Source: Ophiura sarsii
Lineage: Eukaryota > Echinodermata > Ophiuroidea > Amphilepidida > Ophiuridae
DNA length: 64,000 bases
NCBI GenBank assembly: GCA_035610835.1
Contig: CM069442.1
Coordinates: 32,131,798-32,195,797 of the forward strand
Direction: 5' to 3'
Shown here: positions 1 through 12,384 of the stretch, piece after piece
Layout of the letters: each line of letters starts with the position of its first letter
Position numbering within the stretch: the stretch's first letter is position 1
The notes under the pieces: model-generated
The model's database searches: none
Seen by the model: the letters and a program-made list of their open reading frames with translations, nothing else
What the model was told of the DNA's origin: nothing
Translations under genes and position numbers: made by a program

Positions 1-680
1 CTAGATGGTTATGCCACATTACCTACCTCTGAAACCACATAAACCCCCTACAACCCCCCCCCCCCCCCAAAAAAAAAAAAAAAACAGGTTGATTTATAAC
101 CATAAACCCCCTACAACCCCAATAGGTTGATTTATAACCATATCCCTCCTAACCATATACCGTGGCTACTTTTTATTAACCCCTACCTCTCAAACCGCAT
201 CAAGTTAACCCTTTGTACTTTTAAAACCAGATAAACCCCCTACAACCGCCTCCACCCCCACTGCAACTACACAAACCAGGTGGATTTATAACCATAACAC
301 TCCTAACCATTTCCCGTGGCTACTTCAATAACTCTTAACCCTATTCTAAACATTTCCCGTGGTTTACCCCCCTCCCATCCCCATACACACACCGAAACCA
401 GGTTAATTAAAATCACAACCCTCCCTAAACCATTTCCCGTAGCTTCTTCATTAACCCTCGGTCCCTTATATTGTTTGGCATGCCAACTTAAAGTAAAGAA
501 ATCAGGTTGCTTCATTAACCCCCGCAAAACCCTACTTGTACCATTGTAACCCGAGGTCTATCCTAAACCACTTCCCGTGGTTTTACACCCCCCCCCCCCC
601 CCCCAACATGACACAAAATACCCTACCATACCAACAGGCCTATAACCATTTCCCGTGTGGCTTCTGCGCCATGTGTAGGA
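1..680. repeat. Degenerate tandem satellite with C-rich segments
   Basis: The phrase AACCATTTCCCGTGGCT recurs in diverged form near 150, 305, 347, 428, 561 and 642. It is interleaved with CAGGTTGATTTATAACCAT, TTAACCCC and runs of C. The spacing is irregular, roughly 45 to 150 bases, so this is a decayed or interrupted tandem array. The short ORFs crossing it are low complexity and are not genes. The array may continue beyond the left edge of the window. Confidence 0.6.
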
Positions 681-2029
681 GTGCGTTTGCCGCGCCAGTG
701 AGCCCTTGCGCAAACATGCACGCGACGCGTTACCACGGTATGATTACGCTGTAGTACGCGCAACACACAATGTTGTTAAATTCTGGGCAATGAGAGCGAA
801 CTCTTCTGTCCATTCTATATCACTCCTTCTGATTGCACCTGCTTGCAAATGATTTAGAGAGCCACCAGTACCATTAACACGTAGCACGTCCCTTAGGCCA
901 AAACAAAAAGTTGACTTACCCTTTCCAACCGACCCGAAATTTCAGAAATCTAGGGTCGCTATTTTTTATTTTTCGAAGTAAAAAAAAATATATATATATA
1001 TAAGAAGCACATAACAATAAAGAAAGATGAAAACGTGTTTTTGAGTATTATCTGCTTGTTTAAAAATCAAAACAAAACAAAAAATCAAAACAAAAAAAAC
1101 TTTTTTTTTCTTCTTTAAAACGTGTTTTTGTGTAGTATCTCCCTGCTCAAATTAAAAATTAAAACAAATTACAAATCCGACCGTCCGACCCAGACTCTGG
1201 CCCTAAAAGGGCAAGTCAACTTTTTTTGTTTGCCTTACCTGCATTGACTAGACCAATCCAGGTTGCAGCTATTCACCCTAAAGCAAAGTAAAATAATAAA
1301 TATTTCGTTTCTCGTCCACCAATTTTCGGAGATCTTCAAATATTTGTCTTATTTCCTCGCTAACTTTGTTTTATTAATTGCTGTGTTGAAAATAGATGAT
1401 AACTTCAAATAAGCATGCCTGGAAATCATTTATAAACACGTTCCACACAATTTTCCCACAATAAAATATGCCAACTCGATCCCATTTTACGGCCGAGTGC
1501 ACCAACTTGGCGTAGCTTACTAGATAAGTAAGCTACCTCGCTACGTTAGTACTTATGCCCTATAGACGTTATTCTTAATCGGCGCATTTACGTCAAAAGA
1601 GGGAGCGTAATACAACTGAGCATGCTCAGAGCAGTTAGATCTCCGGTAAACATTACAATCTCGTACCTTTACTGCAATTTAATGAACTGTGAACTTCTAC
1701 ATTTTCCTAGATAGTGTTGTTTTTTGTTGTTGTTTTTTGTATATAAAGAGCAAATGTGAACAATAGCCCAACAGACATTAACAAAGTTAATGAACTGAGT
1801 GATTACAAATCAAACGGGTAACTCTCAACAGAGAGCTCTGATGGGCCAATCAATTGGTTCACTGCAACTCAGAAAATAATCAATAATACAAGTAAACACA
1901 ATTGGGCTAGTAAAAAAGCTAATGAAAGTGGCGTGGGACAGGAAGAGGATAAACAACCAAACATAGAGAATAACATCAAAAAATAAGAAGAAAAATAATA
2001 TCTGGAGGTCATTGATACATCAAGAGAGC
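681..2029. other. No gene seen; AT-rich intergenic sequence
   Basis: The stretch holds A/T runs, a short TA dinucleotide run near 990 and two related CGTGTTTTTG/AAAATCAAAACAAA segments near 1030-1160. No coding exon, RNA gene or complete mobile element could be supported. Confidence 0.5.
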
Positions 2030-3260
2030 TTAGCCAACATACTCTGAAGAGTTGGAGAGAAAGTGTCTGTTAACACGACATTTAAAAGATTGTAGTCCTT
2101 CCTCTTGGATGTTGCCAACAACATTGACTGGAAGACTGTTCCACAGTGGAACAGCTGTATGGATGACACTTATGTCTATAAAAGCAGCATGTTCTGACAG
2201 GCGGCAGTGAAAGGGCATGATCTGGCATTGCAACACTTGAACGCGTAGCACGACGTTGAACATAATGGTGTGGGGCGCAATGCTGCTAAATCTTGTGGGT
2301 AGTGGTTGGTGTGCATTTTGTACAAGACCGTGGCTGCTGCTACCTGTCGCCGGTGAAGTATGCTTGTGATGCTGAGATGCGATAGACCAATAGCGTCATG
2401 AGCTCCAATGATCTTGAGTGCCTTCCTTTGGATGTTGTCAAGCTGGCTTAGGATAGTAGGTGAAGCGCTAGACCAGTCTAGTGAAGCATACTCCATTACA
2501 CTACGGACTTGTGATTTGTACACAGTAGATCTGCCCAATGCCGTCAATTTATTTGCAACCTTGCGAAGAGCACCAAGCTTCTGACCAGCCCTGGTTGAGA
2601 CAGCCGAGATGTGTTTGGACCAAGTCAGCTTGCTGTCAATGGTAACACCCAGGATTTCCAGTTTGTCTGCAGTAGCTTGCAGTCACCAAAGTAGAGTTCA
2701 AGTTGAGATGGGGTTCTCTTCCTAGAGATTACCATGGTCTTGCACTTGGTAGGCTCAAAGGTCACTTTCCATTTATCAGCCCACGCTTTCAAATTGCGAT
2801 GTTGTAATAGTTTTCGAACATCCTTGGGCTTAAAAACTATTTTGTCCAAAGATTTGGTTGTTGAAGGATGGACATTTGGGGCCTGGTCTTCAGCACCTTC
2901 GAGTCTACATTTGTCTGCAAATGTCTGACAAAAAGCTTCTGCCTTGCCCTTGTCCCTTGCTGTAATATGGGTGACATTTTGATGTTCAATCACTGGAATC
3001 TCGGAACGAGCTGTTCTTCCGGACAGGGTGTTGATGATTCTCCACCATTTCTTGCTGCTCAGTGATTTATCTGCTAGGTCTTGTCTCAGTTTAGTGTTGT
3101 AGCTACTCCTGGCTTGCTTCCCCGCTTGGTTGTAAGAATGTCTAGCTTCAGCGAACTTTGCCTTGCTGGCTTCAGTTTGGTCTTTTTTGGCTTTCTTAAA
3201 GAGTCGGCGCTTCTTCCTAGATTCTCCACGGCATTTGTCGATTGTGTTACCAGCCTAAAA
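2030..3260 (-). mobile_element. Internally deleted Jockey/CR1-like non-LTR retrotransposon
   Basis: Read on the minus strand from 3260, the translation first gives a lysine/alanine-rich linker (KKRRLFKKAKKDQTEASKAK), followed by SSKKWWRIINTLSG and AFCQTFADKC. This is the region between endonuclease and reverse transcriptase in Jockey/CR1-type elements. It then jumps from KPKDVRKLLQ straight to LKAWADKWKVTFEPTKCKTM, which normally lies after the RT catalytic core, so the palm motifs including the YxDD box are missing. The end (2176-2547, 2030-2263) carries the late RT region with VMEYASLDWSSASP and the C-terminal AVPLWNSLPVNVV motif. Frameshifts separate these parts. It is a dead copy. Confidence 0.8.
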
Positions 3261-3654
3261 TCAAAGAGGTCGCAAGCTTGCTTATAATTGTATATTATTA
3301 GCCTAGCTATAACAAGCTAAAAGTGACATCTCTGAATGTATAAATAAAGTGTGCAAAAGAGAAATTGTTGGGCACATTGGTAAAATGGTTTTACAACAAG
3401 TTTTGATATCATTAATCAAACTGAACTCAAGATAAATCACTTATTTATCGAGCAATAATATAATTGTTTACGCATTTTAATTGTTTAGATACAAAGTTAA
3501 ATAAATCAAGAGATAAATTCATGATAGATAAATAAATAAAAAGAAAATTATAAACACATGGGCGGCCTTTATAATTGATAAAAATTGACATAACAATGAT
3601 GTTACATTAATCCACCATCAAGTTTAAAAAATAGAAGAAAAAAAGGATAACAAG

Positions 3655-3735
3655 GAAAATTCGAGAATCGAACCCGTGATTGCCGATTGCCAACGACATG
3701 GCCAACCTATGCTCGCCACAGAGATCCACGAGGAT
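3655..3735 (-). repeat. tRNA-like SINE head or tRNA pseudogene
   Basis: The minus strand contains a B-box-like GGGTTCGATTCTC and, about 45 bases upstream, an A-box-like TGGCGAGCATAGGTTGG. This is the internal RNA polymerase III promoter layout of a tRNA. The stems do not fold into a clean cloverleaf by eye. It is more likely a tRNA-derived SINE head than a functional tRNA. Confidence 0.4.
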
Positions 3736-3994
3736 TATTGTGATGGTCTTATTATTTAACCATATCCATTTATTTATAACGAACGGATTTTTATTGTGCC
3801 ATTTTTGCCAAATGTGTGTGTTTCTCTCGCACAAAATGTGTTTGTAATGTGATTATACTCCTTATTTTTGAAAGAACGGTAAAAAACTTTGACATTTTCG
3901 AGAGAAAAAAATGGCTACGGTCAACGCCACGCATACAGATGATGCCGGCAGGCCAAACAAATCCAGCGGCAAGACCCCGCATATAAAACAAAAG

Positions 3995-4075
3995 TGATCA
4001 TAATGATAATGGGACTCGAACTCACAACCTTTCGATCCCCATGTCAACGTTCCATCCACTACACCAACCGTGCTA
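3995..4075 (-). repeat. Second tRNA-like SINE head
   Basis: The minus strand reads GGTTGGTGTAGTGGATGG (A-box-like) and then GTGAGTTCGAGTCCC (B-box-like) at tRNA-like spacing. It has the same orientation as the tRNA-like unit about 300 bases to the left. No acceptor stem or encoded anticodon could be assigned with confidence. Confidence 0.45.
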
Positions 4076-4283
4076 ATTTAAAAAACTGTTGGCGAATAAT
4101 TTATAAATATCTAATTTTGTTAATTGGACCGGGTCATGGGTTAATGCACTGTGTTATAATTCTATATTCCCGGCAAACACTCTGTTCAAAGGCACAAAAA
4201 AGTGGACTTGTTTAAAGCATTTTTTAGCAATTCTGAGGTGTGCAGTTCGATTTTCTTTCTCGAATTTGTTAGAAAACCATCCA

Positions 4284-4668
4284 AATTAGCTAAATTGCTA
4301 GCCTCGTTTTCAGTTCACAAACCCTCTTCGATGAAAATGCGCCAATTAAGAATAAGGTCTATACAGCGTGTCCCAAGATTAAGATCCATTGTGATGTATA
4401 GAGCTTCTGAAAATCGACAGATATATGACGTCATAACCATTGCTTCGGGACAAAATGGCGCGGTACCCCCCCCCCCCCCCCCAGCTAAATTGCTAGCCTC
4501 GTTTTCAGTTCACAAAACCCTCTTCGATGAAAATGCGCCAATTAAGAATAAGGTCTATACAGCGTGTCCCAAGATTAAGATCCATTGTGATGTATAGAGC
4601 TCTGTCTCAGGTCAAACCATGGTCAAAGTACATGTTGTCGGTGTTCTGGGACACCCTGTATATAGTTA
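4284..4668. repeat. Direct duplication of about 123 bases around a C-run, with short inverted element
   Basis: The segment 4284-4406 is repeated almost unchanged at 4482-4604, separated by about 75 bases that end in a run of C. Each copy contains ATACAGCGTGTCCCAAGATT. The second copy is followed near 4650 by TCTGGGACACCCTGTATATA, the reverse complement of the same terminus. This suggests a short mariner-type MITE with TACAGGGTGTCCCA-like ends. Confidence 0.6.
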
Positions 4669-4999
4669 TGAACGTTTGTGTCGTTCTTAGCTTTAGATAA
4701 GTTGGGGGTTTATTTCGTAATGTTTGTTCAAGGAAGGATATTGCACGCGATGACAAAGCGGCAGCCTATCACAAAGGACGTATCACGGTGCCTGATACAC
4801 TACATTGTAGGTCATAGGCCTAGCAGGCCTATCCATAGACCTGGTGTTTACGCGTTTAGTTTTTTAAAAACTGCATAATTTGTCAATTTACACTATTTAT
4901 GGTGCAGCACCATTTATCGCGTTGTCAAATGTAGCTGACACAAATCCCTATATCCATGATATCGGTCTATAGATAACGTCATTACTTTTGTTAACATGA

Positions 5000-5730
5000 T
5001 TAAAAGGTGGATTTACTGATTTCTGCATGGAAACACAACCATAATACACGCGATAATAGAAGTTATCCATCATCATAATGACCAATTGTAAAATATGTCA
5101 AATATCAACCTTCACCAACATTTGCCCTTGCCACATAACACAAAAATGATGCATTTAGTATCTATTGTATCAGGGAGTGTATCTGATAACTTCATATGAC
5201 CGACTGAAGGAACATATTTCACAACTGGAACGGAATGAGCTGAGACAGGTCCGATCTGGTGGCGCAGCTACTGGTTATACAAGTTCAACAGGATGTCCAG
5301 CATATATCTCAAGCAAATATTAGTTGTGTGTTGCATTATATCGACGACTTGGTTTAACGTGGTATCTGGAGAAGGTAAGTGAACTTGACGAAAGTACAAG
5401 ACAAAGTAATATCAATTGGCCGAATAAATAAAAAAATAACGAGTACCCGCGCTTCGCATGTAATAGAAATGTGTACAAAGAGAACCATTTTATACGGGGT
5501 GTAAGAAGCAAAATTGCATATGTCAAGCACTCAGCTGCTCAGTAGGTCGAATATCACATCTAATGTCCCGTTTATCTTTTTTCAGGATTATGTCAACCAG
5601 GACTATAATACTAAATGCATGTCGAAGATAGAATTTTTCAATTGGCATCGACATCATTAATCTAACAATTAATTAGCATTAATTAACATACATTATACAT
5701 ACCATGTAAAGGTAATGTAAATAGGACTTG
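5000..5730 (+). repeat. Dispersed repeat family, copy 1
   Basis: This block shares long stretches with 51770-52450 and 61985-62515 in the same orientation. Landmarks are GATTTACTGATTTCTGCATG, a CACAACCATAATA segment, GGTTTAACGTGGTATCTGGA, ATCAATTGGCCGAATAAAT and ATTAGCATTAATTAACATAC. The copies retain different subsets of it. No open reading frame is conserved among them, so a non-coding mobile element is likely; its class is unknown. Confidence 0.65.
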
Positions 5731-6004
5731 TTTGGTCTATATTGTATGTCAAAGTTCAATATTTAACAAAGCAGGTATTTATTTCCCTCGTGGAAATGGT
5801 ATTTTATGAAAATATATCATGGGATAAGTTGCGTATTGAATTACTTATTAAGAATGAATTATTCATCAAAAATCAATTATTTACGACAACGCAGCAAATT
5901 AATACTAACATATCACCTCTCTGATAATCCACATTACACATTAACATAATAACTGTCATACATATTAAATTGTCAAAACTGATATAAAGGACGTATTTAA
6001 CAAT

Positions 6005-6194
6005 TTCAAATACTTGGGAGCCTACGTTCTAGGCACATTCCAGGAATTAAAATGCAGGAAAGCACAAGCATGGGTTGCCTGCAATAAACTGCAGAAGATC
6101 TGGAAATCGGATCTCGAAAGAACGACAAAAATCAGATTCTTCAAAGCCTGCGTAGAAAGCATTTTGTTGTACGGCTCCGAAACATGAACTATTA
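6005..6194 (+). mobile_element. LINE reverse-transcriptase fragment, 5' part of a split copy
   Basis: Translation from about 6005 gives FKYLGAYVLGTFQE, then KIWKSDLERTTKIRFFKACV and ILLYGSET. This is the post-catalytic region of endonuclease-RT proteins common in marine invertebrates, where the next residues would be a WTLT-like motif. The copy is interrupted at 6195 by an inverted-repeat element and resumes at 7090. Confidence 0.75.
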
Positions 6195-7087
6195 CACTCT
6201 CAGAACAGGTATTAAATAACCATGGGTTAAAAGAATACTGCGTTGGTTAAAGAGTAAAAATATAATTAATTTTTAGTTTATTCAACGTTGGTTAAGGCAT
6301 CATAATTTTAACCAACAATAGGTCATAACAAGATTCCCGCCAAATAATTTCATTGGCGAGGAAAATATTTTGCGCATATTATTTAGACCACGTCAAAATT
6401 TGTATATGAAATCAATCGTGTTATTTCCCACCCCTGGTATTTACCTTGGCGCTCTTCATTTGGCATCATGTTGCCAGTTAATATTGGACCAATATTGGTT
6501 TTACATTGGCGCTCTTCAATTGGTATTATGTTGGCAACCAATATTGTTCCAATAATGGGCACATTATACCAGAGGCAGAAAATAACACAATTGATTTCAT
6601 ATACAAATTCTGACGTGGTCAAAAAATTGCGCCGCTGTTTCAAGTTATCGCTTCCCGGCCTCGTAGCTAGGATCTTGTGCCTTGTCCTGTCCCTTGTTGG
6701 TCTTGGCCACGGATTGGCGCTAATATTGAAAGCCAACTTATCGGGCGAATGAAACATCAATATTGTAATCTTGTATGGGTTAAAGTTTAGCAAAAAATAA
6801 ATAAAAGTTTAACCAACATTTTTAACCAACTACTGTTGGTTAAAACATTTTAACCAACAAATGATTCAAAATTGTAACCAACCACAGGTTAAAGTTTAAC
6901 CAACCACTGTTGGTCAAAACATATTAACCAACAAACGATTAAAATGTAACCAACCACAGGTTAAAGTTTAACCAACAGCTGTTGGTTACAGTTTTAACCA
7001 ACCAATTGTGTGGTTCACCTGGTAACCTCCCGTTGGTTAAAATTTTAACCAACATGGTTAAAGATTTTAACCTTTGTTCTGAGAGTG
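6195..7087. mobile_element. Non-autonomous TIR element inserted in a LINE, TA flanked
   Basis: The left end CACTCTCAGAAC (6195-6206) is matched by its inverse GTTCTGAGAGTG ending at 7087. A TA dinucleotide lies outside each end, as expected for a Tc1/mariner-type target duplication. The inner half (6780-7075) is a string of GGTTAAA/TTTAACCAAC units in both orientations, so the transcript would be highly self-complementary. A second inverted-repeat element (6386-6620) is nested inside. No transposase is present. Confidence 0.75.
6386..6620. mobile_element. Nested MITE with about 40-base terminal inverted repeats
   Basis: GACCACGTCAAAATTTGTAT at 6386 continues through a roughly 40-base arm. 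The inverse arm ends ACAAATTCTGACGTGGTC at 6620. The core carries two diverged direct repeats around TTGGCGCTCTTCA(A/T)TTGG. No coding capacity is seen. It sits wholly inside the 6195-7087 element. Confidence 0.75.
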
Positions 7088-7089
7088 TA

Positions 7090-7484
7090 GCAGGAAAATT
7101 GAAGACAGCCTCAATGGATGTTATACTCAACTGTTACGTAGAATATTTGACATCAGTTGGAGGGATCACATCCCAAACAGCGTGGTATGGCGATATTCCC
7201 CCTATAACATCAATAATCAGGCAGCGCCGTTTATGTTTCGCTGGCCACTGCATGCGAACAACCAACCAGCCTATCTCCCGTCTAATTTTCTGGACCCCTC
7301 CTGGTGGGAAAGCTAACAGAGGCAGAAGACACCTTCAGTATCCTGATACCGTAAAGAATGATATGGGTTTCGATCCTCCAGAGATCCGCCAACTTATGAA
7401 TGACAGGAAAGTCTATGCCCAGGACGTTGCGATTGCTTCTTCCGTTTCGTCCACGGACGACCAATGATGATGATGATGATGATT
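7090..7484 (+). mobile_element. LINE reverse-transcriptase fragment, 3' part of the split copy
   Basis: Immediately after the inserted element the coding sequence resumes with GGITSQTAWYGDIPPITSII, RQRRLCFAGHCMRTTNQPIS and WTPPGGKANRGRR. These are the conserved C-terminal motifs of the same endonuclease-RT family (lYGdlp, RrLrfaGHc.R, W.p..Gk..rGR). The element ends at a short (ATG/TGA)n tail at 7464-7483, a usual end for this class. Confidence 0.8.
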
Positions 7485-8870
7485 TAACAGTAATCTTATG
7501 ACTCCGGCTCCTTAGCCTCCTCCTCAAGCACCAATTTGTTAATTTAATAATTACACTCGATTGAAACTGAAATGAAATACATTCTTTTGCTGATATCGAA
7601 TGTATTCTTATTTGAAATGACACAAAAATCATGAATGTGCAACAAACAATATAGCAACTGTGTCACTTTAAAACATCACTGATCATCTGATAGTGTAAAG
7701 GTGTCACACCTCAAAATTAGGGGTACCATGAAACTAAATGTCCAATCATAAAGACAACAACAAAGAAACAAAACAAAACACAGGTTTCAAAGCGATGTAC
7801 CTATTTTGTTCAGGTCTGAAAAGTACAAGGCCGTTATTATACACTTTAATTCTCTCCGCGGCAAAGATGGAGCCATTCATTTTAAACAAGGCCATTACAG
7901 ATCTCTGTAGAACCCTCCGATGAAATTGTTCTCTCTAGTTGCGCATCTTATGCCAAGATCATTATAGTGTTAACATGTTACAACATTAATGTTAAGGGGT
8001 TAGAGTCTGTCAAACGTGCAATGTGAAGTTTGAAATAGATACAAGAATGTAGATGATTGTCTTGAAAATATTCTAGAAACTGACGATGCTCAAAAGGCGG
8101 TGTGGCATAAGAGCTGTTATTCTCACTTTACGGACAAAACTGGAATCCTGCAGTAATTGAGGGTCCTAAAAGCGTCAACGTGAAGATAAGGCTAGCTATA
8201 TAATTAAAAAAAATGTCTCGAGAAATAGTCTCGAGATTCGGCTTGTGCCGAATACACGCGTCACTTCACGTTCGCGTTAATCACACTTCGCGCTCGTGTT
8301 AAAATATCAACCCTTCAGTCGCGTTAACGTTAATCACGCTTCACGTTCGTGTTTGAAAACCAACAATTAGTCTGCAATCATGTTAGTTAATTATAAGCTT
8401 CAATTTTACGTTGAATAATCATGATTTTAGTGTTAGCATATAGTGGAATCCATGCGTTCCCATATCTGTGTACAGCTCTAAGTACCGTCTTTGACTTGCT
8501 TCAATTTCAATCATGCTTTAATCATGTTAATGCCAATAACACGCGAAACTATGAAAACTGTTGCTTGCATCATTCGTTATCTCACAACTACTCTCCAGCC
8601 GTGGCTGAGGCCTTGACCTGTAGGCAAAGAGTTTAACCCCAGATGTCGGGAGTTACGGGTCTATAGATAAGCAGACGTACGCATGCATCACTCACTGATC
8701 AGATATACATGTATATTCATACAACCAAAGATCTGTGATTCCTACACAGATATGTGCCATAGTATAAGATCAGATGGAACTGTCCTGCCAAAGTTTAAAT
8801 CGCACTTTAATTTACAGTCTCAGTTTAACGTAAACGCGTACATGATTTTTAAACGGGTGTTATTAAATTT
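7485..8870. other. No gene seen; two adjacent short hairpins
   Basis: No exon with plausible splice sites or homology was recognised. At about 8216-8253 there are two adjacent hairpins: TCTCGAGAAATAGTCTCGAGA, and TTCGGCTTGTGCCGAA directly after it. Segments rich in TTAATCACGCTTCACGTTCG recur at 8258-8352. Confidence 0.45.
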
Positions 8871-8877
8871 GGTAATG

Positions 8878-8970
8878 GGTCCAACCCACGGGGTCCAAAC
8901 GGGTCCAAACAGGTCCAAATAGGTGTAAATGTGTCCAAACGGGACCAAACGGGTCCAAAATAGATCAATA
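8878..8970. repeat. Short tandem repeat, unit near GGGTCCAAAC
   Basis: About eight diverged copies of a 10-11 base unit (GGGTCCAAAC, AGGTCCAAAT, GTGTCCAAAC, GGGACCAAAC) follow one another. Confidence 0.75.
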
Positions 8971-8989
8971 TAACAGCCTCGGAAATACA

Positions 8990-11900
8990 TTAGCCTGAGA
9001 ACCAGAGCCTGAGAACCAGCAACAAAAATAATCATTTGAATAAAGTAATTAAGCAACACGTCGGCAACAAGAAGAACACTATTTAAAAAAAAAAAGTCAA
9101 TTTCAAAAATAACAAGGTATTTACAAAAAAACTGGTCAACATCCTAAAATGAAATTAACAGACGACACAAAGGAAATATGAAAAAGAAGATTTAGACAGT
9201 GTATGATGTATTTTAACAAAAACTCTATGTTTTAATGCTGGGCCCACTTTTCTCTCTGAAACACTCCATCGTCTGACTCATTTATTCTATCCCATGAGGC
9301 CCCACCTGTGTATCTCAACATTTGATGAGGTCGGGTTGAAAATTAACCCGACTAAAAAAACTAAGAATGTTTTAAGGTTATGAATATTAAATAAACAAGT
9401 TTGGGGGGGGGGGGGGGGTAAAAATAAAAACTGGTAAAAGTTGGAGAAAAAAATGGAGAGAGGATAGGCCCTACAGGTAAATAAGAGTAAGCACATATTT
9501 TTAAAAATTAAAACAGGAACATCAAAACTTCAAATAATAAGTAACAATTTTTGAACAAGGAATAAAAATATAAGTTATGTTACATTTTATAAACATCGCC
9601 AGCTTCGGAAAATATAGCAGCTTCCGAGCAGCTTCCAAGATATATCCAACCATCCCATAGTAATCGCGACTTTCCACCACGTTGTTATCCCATAATAATC
9701 ACCCTTGGACCCCGGTAGTTACATTTATAGGGACTAAAGTGGTGTTGAAAATGTTAAATGTTTAAAAATTTACTTCAGAATTCAAGATAAACATTAAAAA
9801 TTGTCATTATGGTTGTTTAAACACAGCAAAACTTGATTAAAACAATATCATCGCTATTTATTTTAAAACGCCCTATATCATGTATATGCAAATATGGTTC
9901 GCAGGGGGATACTGTCGGACGTAAAATGCTCGTTGCGGCTCTACGAGCATTTTTAATCGACGTTTTCTTGTACAAAGAGGGCTATTTTTCTTAATCCTTA
10001 TAGGTTCATGCATGTAATACAATTATAAAAATATTGACTAATCCCAGTTGTTATCATAATTGAGGGCGCAGCCTCCAACACATCTCTTGGTGCCCCTTTA
10101 ATACATAACTCTCTATAAAAATATTCCATATTTCCATCTACAGGGTAGTCCTTATATATGCAAATCCTCCCAGCAAACATGAGATTTTAACACCATTTCC
10201 AAAGAACTTATCCACAAGTTATTCATCACAATAGAAAAGCATAATTTATACATCATCAACTTTCAATAGAAACTACTAAGGGTCACTTATCTGTCTTCCA
10301 TCAATATAGCATGTTACACATGACTGAACTTTCGAGCCCAAACTACCTGCCATGGAGGTCACTAGCTAGCTATTCATTTTAGGTGCTAAATCTGGAAACC
10401 CTGTGCTACCTACTTTTAGACCTTTAGAGAACTAAATTTTGTTATCCCTTATTTTCACTAATCTACATTATTACTCTGAATTAGTTATCATGTAATGTGT
10501 TATTTACACATGTTGTTCTAATCCCTACATAAGACCTGTAGGCCTAATGATGATACACTTTTAACATAGGTCTTATCATTACTTTTACTCAATTTAATGT
10601 GAGAAACTGGTCTACTTTACTGGTCATGGAGGTCTCACATTATACCATCGTTTTGCTCATAAGACATCCATGTGCATCTTATTCTTAGCTGTAGGCATAA
10701 TCACAAAGTGTTTATTTACCTTTGTGGCCCAGGGTTGGAAACAGGGATCATGATGACTCACCCATACATTATCTCTATAGTCAATAAGTATGACCACACA
10801 AGTTAATAAAAATTATAGGGGGCGACATTTTAGCAATTTATATGGGGGTCTATTGATCTGACCGTTACATTTATACCAAACAGAATATAGTAAACACGAC
10901 GAATGTCGCAGATTTTGCAAAACTCTATCATTTGTTTTATATTATTTAAACCATTTCTCCACAATTGTAACAACATATGTGTTCATATTTTCATATCCAG
11001 ATCTAATATACATTTTAAAGACATCTGTGTACAAATACTGATGCAAGATACATGAAAGCAATTCATAGACTCTACCACAAGGCCTGAATCTGAATTCAAA
11101 TGTCAACATCCCAGGATGTTGACAAAAAATAAAAATAGATATATGTCGGGGAACAGGGGAACAGGGGAACACACTATTTCAAACAAAGTCGATTAGAAGA
11201 AAAAAAAGATATGGGTCGGGGACAGTGTTCAAATTAAGGAAAATAATTAAGCTATCAGGCGTATATAAACATGATACAAAATCAGGTTATCCGCCAACAT
11301 TTTGGTTCTCCGTCAAGTCAAGATTTCTCGGAAATTTCAGAGGTATAAACAAATGAAAAGGCACATTTTCCTCATTTTTAATGACCACATGGCATATTCG
11401 AAAAATACCTAAATTCAGTAAATTATCATTGTCTTGTTGCTTGTAACTTCTTAACGAAGAATTTGTATGAAAAAGCAACATATGTAGTGTTCTTTAAAAT
11501 ACAGCTTTCCTAGAATTTTTTTGACATTTAACCTTGCTATTGGCAGACATTTTAAATATGATATGTGTACATTTCTCCAGATAAATGTAATGATAATGTG
11601 TACAATGCAGTGACTCGGACTTGAGACCGGTCCCTATTTTGAATGACTAGGACTCGGATGTGAATGACTCGGACTCGGACTCAGGCACTAACGGACTCGG
11701 GAATTGTGCTAGTCCGAGTCAATGGTGAAATAAATATTGGTTTATTTTGTAAGTAGTGATTAAATTCTTAAAATGTAGTCATTCAATCTTCAATAGTTTA
11801 GAAATAATGTCATAAATCATCGTAAATACATGCACTGCTGAACAGTTAAAATATAATATTGAAAACACCTATTGAACCACACATCAGCGTTAAAACACAA

Positions 11901-12384
11901 TATTACACCTAGGGAGCCTGTAAATAATGCAAAGTGATAATAATCATGTGCAATGATCAACAAAAAGCAAGAATTCCATCTTTGAAGGTTTCATAATATT
12001 TTGGTTTATTTTGTTTAGTACTGCAAAACAAGCTTACAAAGAAAATTTTCTAGAATAAACAAAAACACAGCACTTTTCTGTTTTATTTTATTAATGCCAA
12101 TTTGGAGTTGTCAATTAATATCTTAGATTATTTCATGAAATGAAAGTGCTATTCTTGGTCATTTTATAAGTTGTGGTAAACAATGAAACATCTATGTAGA
12201 TATACTTCGCCAATTGAACCATTATCTCAAGTTAACGTAAAAAGCCAATGGAGTATTAATTTCAATCAATTACTTTCTAAAGATTGCCAATAATGTTAAT
12301 AAACTGAAAGAAGAGGAGCAAAACCAGATCAACAATATATCAAGAGATATCACTGAAAGACAAAGATCCCACTACAGAATTTCC
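8990..12384. other. No gene seen; scattered simple repeats
   Basis: The stretch contains a G-run at about 9403-9417, a GGGGAACA triplication near 11152-11170 and a GACTCGGACT-rich patch at 11610-11720. A segment near 10003-10085 (CATGTAATACAATTATA, then TTGAGGGCGCAGCCTCCAA) recurs in diverged form near 29580-29650. No coding exon is supportable. Confidence 0.45.

Noticed and set aside
8421..8636. Possible signal-peptide exon (MILVLAYSGIHAFPYLCT) for the lectin/Calx-beta gene
   Set aside because: It is 16 kb upstream, lacks a clear phase-1 donor after the hydrophobic part, and is separated from exon 1 by many unrelated elements.
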